This document shows, one piece after another, positions 13,097-15,598 of a stretch of DNA of 15,598 nucleotides (within the stretch, counting starts at the first letter, position 1; each line of letters begins with the position of its first letter). The notes beneath the pieces are model-generated. The model ran no database searches and was not told the DNA's origin. It worked only from the letters and a program-made list of their open reading frames with translations. Made by a program: the position numbers and the translations under genes. The stretch is taken from positions 1 to 15,598 of the forward strand of contig NZ_AEPF01000029.1 of NCBI RefSeq assembly GCF_000193735.1, given 5' to 3'. Source of the stretch: Neisseria sicca 4320. Its GTDB lineage: Bacteria; Pseudomonadota; Gammaproteobacteria; Burkholderiales; Neisseriaceae.

Positions 13097-14350
13097 TTAA
13101 CCGCGTACCCGTTCGATTTTCGCGCCGACTTTACCAAGCTTGTCTTCGATGTGTTCGTAGCCGCGGTCGAGGTGGTAGATACGTTCGACGATGGTTTCGC
13201 CGCCTGCGACCAAGCCTGCCATGACGAGGCTGGCGGAGGCGCGCAGGTCGGTCGCCATAACGACGGCGCCGGAGAGTTTTTCCACGCCTTTGACGAAGGC
13301 GGTGTTGCCTTCGGTGGTGATGTCCGCGCCCATGCGGTTGAGTTCAGGAACGTGCATGAAGCGGTTTTCAAAGATGGTTTCGACGACGCGGCTGTCGCCT
13401 TCGGCAACGGCGTTCATCGCCATAAACTGCGCCTGCATGTCGGTCGGGAAGCCGGGGTGTTCGGTGGTGCGCAAGTTTACCGCTTTGGGGCGTTGCTGCA
13501 TGTCGATGGAAATCCAGTCGTCGCCCGCTTCGATGATCGCGCCGGCTTCGACGAGTTTGTCCAATACGACTTCCATGGTTTTGGGGGCGGCTTTGCGCAG
13601 GACGACTTTGCCGCCGGTCATGGCGACGGCGCAGAGGAAGGTACCGGCTTCGATGCGGTCGGGCACGACGCTGTGTTCGCAGCCGTGCAGCTCTTTCACG
13701 CCTTCGACGGTCATGGTAGAAGTACCGATGCCGCTGATTTTTGCGCCCATTTTGACGAGGCATTCCGCCAAATCGACGACTTCGGGTTCGATGGCGCAAT
13801 TTTCCAAAACGGTGGTGCCTTCGGCGAGGGTTGCCGCCATCAGCAGGTTTTCCGTACCGCCGACGGTAACGACGTCCATCAGGACGCGTGCCCCTTTCAG
13901 ACGACCTTTGGCTTTGACGTAGCCGTGTTCGATGGTGATTTCCGCCCCCATGGTTTCGAGGCCTTTGAGGTGCTGGTCAACGGGGCGCGAACCGATGGCG
14001 CAGCCGCCGGGCAGGCTGACTTGGGCTTCGCCGAAACGCGCCAGCGTCGGGCCGAGCACGAGGATGGAGGCGCGCATGGTTTTTACCAGTTCGTAGGGGG
14101 CGCGGGTATTGTTGACGGTAGCACCGTCGATTTCGAATTCGTGAACGTTGTCGGTCAAAACGCGGGCGCCCATGCCTTGCAGCAGTTTTTGGGTGGTTTT
14201 GACGTCGGCGAGCATGGGTACGTTTTTCAGGCGCAGGGTGCCGGAGGTCAAGAGTCCGGCACACATCAGCGGCAGGGCGGCGTTTTTTGCGCCGGATACG
14301 ATGATTTCGCCGTTGAGCGGGCCGTTGGCGGTGATTTTGAGTTTGTCCAC
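13097..14350 (-). CDS. murA: UDP-N-acetylglucosamine 1-carboxyvinyltransferase
   Basis: MurA transfers enolpyruvate from PEP to UDP-GlcNAc, the first step of peptidoglycan precursor synthesis in the cytoplasm, and is the target of fosfomycin. The 417-residue product begins MDKLKITANGPLNGEI with the substrate-binding pair Lys22-Asn23 (SGAKNAALPL). The catalytic, fosfomycin-reactive Cys is residue 117 in SLPGGCAIGSRP. Other conserved parts are VGGTENLLMAATLAEG, PDRIEAGTFLCA, HPGFPTDMQAQ, and LDRGYEHIEDKL near the end. The start is GTG at 14350; no better ATG exists and the N-terminus matches the family from there. A DUS lies in frame at 13896-13907. Confidence 0.97.
   Translation of the reverse strand: MDKLKITANGPLNGEIIVSGAKNAALPLMCAGLLTSGTLRLKNVPMLADVKTTQKLLQGMGARVLTDNVHEFEIDGATVNNTRAPYELVKTMRASILVLGPTLARFGEAQVSLPGGCAIGSRPVDQHLKGLETMGAEITIEHGYVKAKGRLKGARVLMDVVTVGGTENLLMAATLAEGTTVLENCAIEPEVVDLAECLVKMGAKISGIGTSTMTVEGVKELHGCEHSVVPDRIEAGTFLCAVAMTGGKVVLRKAAPKTMEVVLDKLVEAGAIIEAGDDWISIDMQQRPKAVNLRTTEHPGFPTDMQAQFMAMNAVAEGDSRVVETIFENRFMHVPELNRMGADITTEGNTAFVKGVEKLSGAVVMATDLRASASLVMAGLVAGGETIVERIYHLDRGYEHIEDKLGKVGAKIERVRG
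13896..13907 (-). repeat. Intragenic DUS in murA
   Basis: On the coding strand AGGTCGTCTGAA encodes GRLK in the KAKGRLKGARV stretch of MurA. Confidence 0.9.
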
Positions 14351-14502
14351 AGTGTTTCTTTCGTTGTTAAGACAAGTCCCGACGGCGCTGCCGGCAGGAC
14401 GGGATTCGTTTAGATTCCGAATTATAGGGGATTTTGACGGTTTTTGCGGGCGGGCGGGAAGAATTCTTCCGAAGGGCGTTTACGGGGTATGAATGGTCGG
14501 AA

Positions 14503-14564
14503 GGGTCGTCTGAACATATCAGACGCAACCTTGCGATGTCTGTTTCTACGTTTTCAGACGATCT
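14503..14564. repeat. Loose DUS pair after the GNAT gene
   Basis: GGGTCGTCTGAA at 14503-14514 and TTTTCAGACGATCT at 14551-14564 face each other across about 36 bases. The right arm contains the GNAT stop codon. With a long loop and no T-run it is at best a weak terminator. Confidence 0.5.
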
Positions 14565-15018
14565 GTAAATCCAGTTTCATCACAGAGACGGTTTCGCCAT
14601 TGTGCCATTGCGTCGCAATTTCCCGCCAGCCGTATTTGGCGTAAACCGCCTGTACATCGGGCGTATAGAGGTAAAGGGCGGGCAGGCGTAAGGAGCGGGC
14701 GGTTTGCAGACAATGGGTGATGAGCGCGTGTCCGATGCCTTTGCCTCGATATTCGGGCAGGACGAATACGTCGCCCAGCCAGTATTCGTATTGCGGAAAT
14801 TCTTCCATGTCGAAGCGTTTGAGCGCGGCGGAACCGAGCAGCCGTCCGTCTTCCGCAACTGCGGCAAAGGCGAGCGGCAAACCGTCCCCGTCCAGACATT
14901 TCCGGTAATAGGCACGGATTTTTTCAAGCGACGACCACGGGGCGAAGTCGTGCCATTCTTGGTAGAGCGCACGGGAGAGCGGTTCGATGTGGCAGGCTTG
15001 CAAGGGGGTGATGTTCAT
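14554..15018 (-). CDS. GNAT family N-acetyltransferase
   Basis: The 154-residue product has the GNAT fold order. An N-terminal strand and helix (MNITPLQACHIEPLSRALYQEW) come first. FAAVAEDGRLLGSAALKRF follows, then the acetyl-CoA motif A VFVLPEYRGKGIGHALI, where RGKGIG matches R-x-x-G-x-G/A. YLYTPDVQAVYAKYGWRE is motif B, with the usual Tyr. The acceptor substrate cannot be told from sequence. Its TGA stop is part of a DUS-like ATCGTCTGAAA. No ribosome binding site is visible. It lies between metG and murA with its own DUS terminators. Confidence 0.88.
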   Translation of the reverse strand: MNITPLQACHIEPLSRALYQEWHDFAPWSSLEKIRAYYRKCLDGDGLPLAFAAVAEDGRLLGSAALKRFDMEEFPQYEYWLGDVFVLPEYRGKGIGHALITHCLQTARSLRLPALYLYTPDVQAVYAKYGWREIATQWHNGETVSVMKLDLQIV

Positions 15019-15033
15019 GACGCGTTATCGTGT

Positions 15034-15070
15034 AGAAAGGTCGTCTGAAACTGTTTTCAGACGACCTTTT
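15034..15070. terminator. DUS inverted-repeat terminator after metG
   Basis: GAAAGGTCGTCTGAAA, a short CTG loop region and TTTTCAGACGACCTTTT form a compact hairpin. On the - strand it follows the metG stop by 5 bp. Confidence 0.85.
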
Positions 15071-15075
15071 AACGT

Positions 15076-15598
15076 TTAGCCTACTTTATCTCCGGGCTGC
15101 GCGCCTGCATCGACATCCAAGAGCTTCAGTTTGCCCTCGGCGGTGGCGGCGGAGAGGATCATGCCTTCGGATACGCCGAATTTTGCCATTTTGCGCGGGG
15201 CGAAATTGGCGACGGCGATGACCATGCGGCCGTTCAATTCGGCGGGGTTGGGATAAGACGCGGCGATGCCGGAGAAGATGATGCGTTTTTCAAAACCGAA
15301 ATCGAGGTCGAATTTTAAGAGTTTGGTGCTGCCTTCGACGGCTTCGCAGTTCAATACTTTGGCGACGCGCATGTCGATTTTCATGAAGTCGTCGAAGCTT
15401 GCCTGCTCGGCGACTTTTTCGTATTTGCCCTCTTCGGCGGCAGGCGCGGGGGTCGTCTGAATGCTTTGTTTGTTGGCTTCGATTAAATCGTCCACTTGTT
15501 TTTGCTCCACTCGTTGCATTAAATGTTCGTATTTGTTGATGGCGTGTTCGCCCAAGGTTTCGCGCGTGTTCGCCCAGGTAATCGCGTCCAGATTGAGG
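15076..15598 (-). CDS. metG: Methionyl-tRNA synthetase, C-terminal part (5' end outside window)
   Basis: MetG charges tRNA-Met. The visible 173 residues are the end of the protein, and the frame runs off the window edge. LNLDAITWANTRETLGEHAINKYEHLMQRVE is the end of the anticodon-binding helical domain. A short linker with IQTTPAPAAEEG follows. Then comes the C-terminal EMAPII/Trbp111-like tRNA-binding OB domain: FDDFMKIDMRVAKVLNCEAVEGSTKLLKFDLDFG, IIFSGIAASYPNPAELNGR, NFAPRKMAKFGVSEGMILSA. The linker carries a DUS (GGTCGTCTGAA on the + strand, 15451-15461). Confidence 0.96.
   Translation of the reverse strand, partial: LNLDAITWANTRETLGEHAINKYEHLMQRVEQKQVDDLIEANKQSIQTTPAPAAEEGKYEKVAEQASFDDFMKIDMRVAKVLNCEAVEGSTKLLKFDLDFGFEKRIIFSGIAASYPNPAELNGRMVIAVANFAPRKMAKFGVSEGMILSAATAEGKLKLLDVDAGAQPGDKVG

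Noticed and set aside
13151..14413. 420-codon + strand ORF opposite murA
   Set aside because: Its Phe/Gly/Asp/His-rich translation is typical of reading the complement of a coding frame. MurA on the other strand accounts for the whole stretch.

Overview
The window is chromosomal DNA from a Neisseria species. The 12-mer AGGTCGTCTGAA and its reverse complement occur throughout, mostly as inverted pairs behind genes. From general knowledge, this is the DNA uptake sequence (DUS) dialect of the N. mucosa / N. sicca group, as opposed to the GCCGTCTGAA core of N. meningitidis and N. gonorrhoeae. Four Correia repeat enclosed elements (CREEs) and proteins that closely resemble neisserial PyrB, PyrI, MurA and RF2 agree with this.

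Left part (1-2643, + strand): a run of polymorphic-toxin cassettes. The window opens inside a pretoxin HINT domain that continues into a toxin tip with a GIY-YIG-like residue pattern, followed 2 bp later by an RraB-family protein, the likely immunity partner. Next comes an orphan SUFU-domain immunity-type gene. A second HINT-toxin cassette without an N-terminal secretion part follows, with its own small immunity-like gene. The two HINT ends are identical over 86 bp and then diverge completely at the VHN motif, the expected junction for toxin-tip exchange.

Middle-left (2656-5728): yccS, a FUSC-family inner-membrane protein on the - strand, sits between two full-length CREEs in opposite orientation. 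Beyond it on the - strand lies a third toxin remnant, a 5'-truncated toxin tip overlapping by 8 bp a small CxxC zinc-ribbon-like gene, which looks like a detached cassette.

Middle (5729-9156): pyrB and pyrI (aspartate transcarbamoylase catalytic and regulatory chains) are preceded by a leader ORF whose stop codon abuts a strong intrinsic terminator, an arrangement typical of pyrBI attenuation. A FadL/OmpP1-type outer-membrane channel follows.

Right part (9296-15598): a CREE, a small two-TM protein, folA (-), a DegV-family lipid-binding protein (+), a short CREE, then a - strand series of prfB (no programmed frameshift), murA, a GNAT acetyltransferase and the C-terminal part of metG. Nearly every gene ends in a DUS inverted repeat that can act as a terminator. 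The housekeeping part is ordinary. The accessory interest lies in the three toxin/immunity islets, the CREE arrangement around yccS and the pyrB leader. No tRNA, rRNA, CRISPR array or intact IS element was seen.
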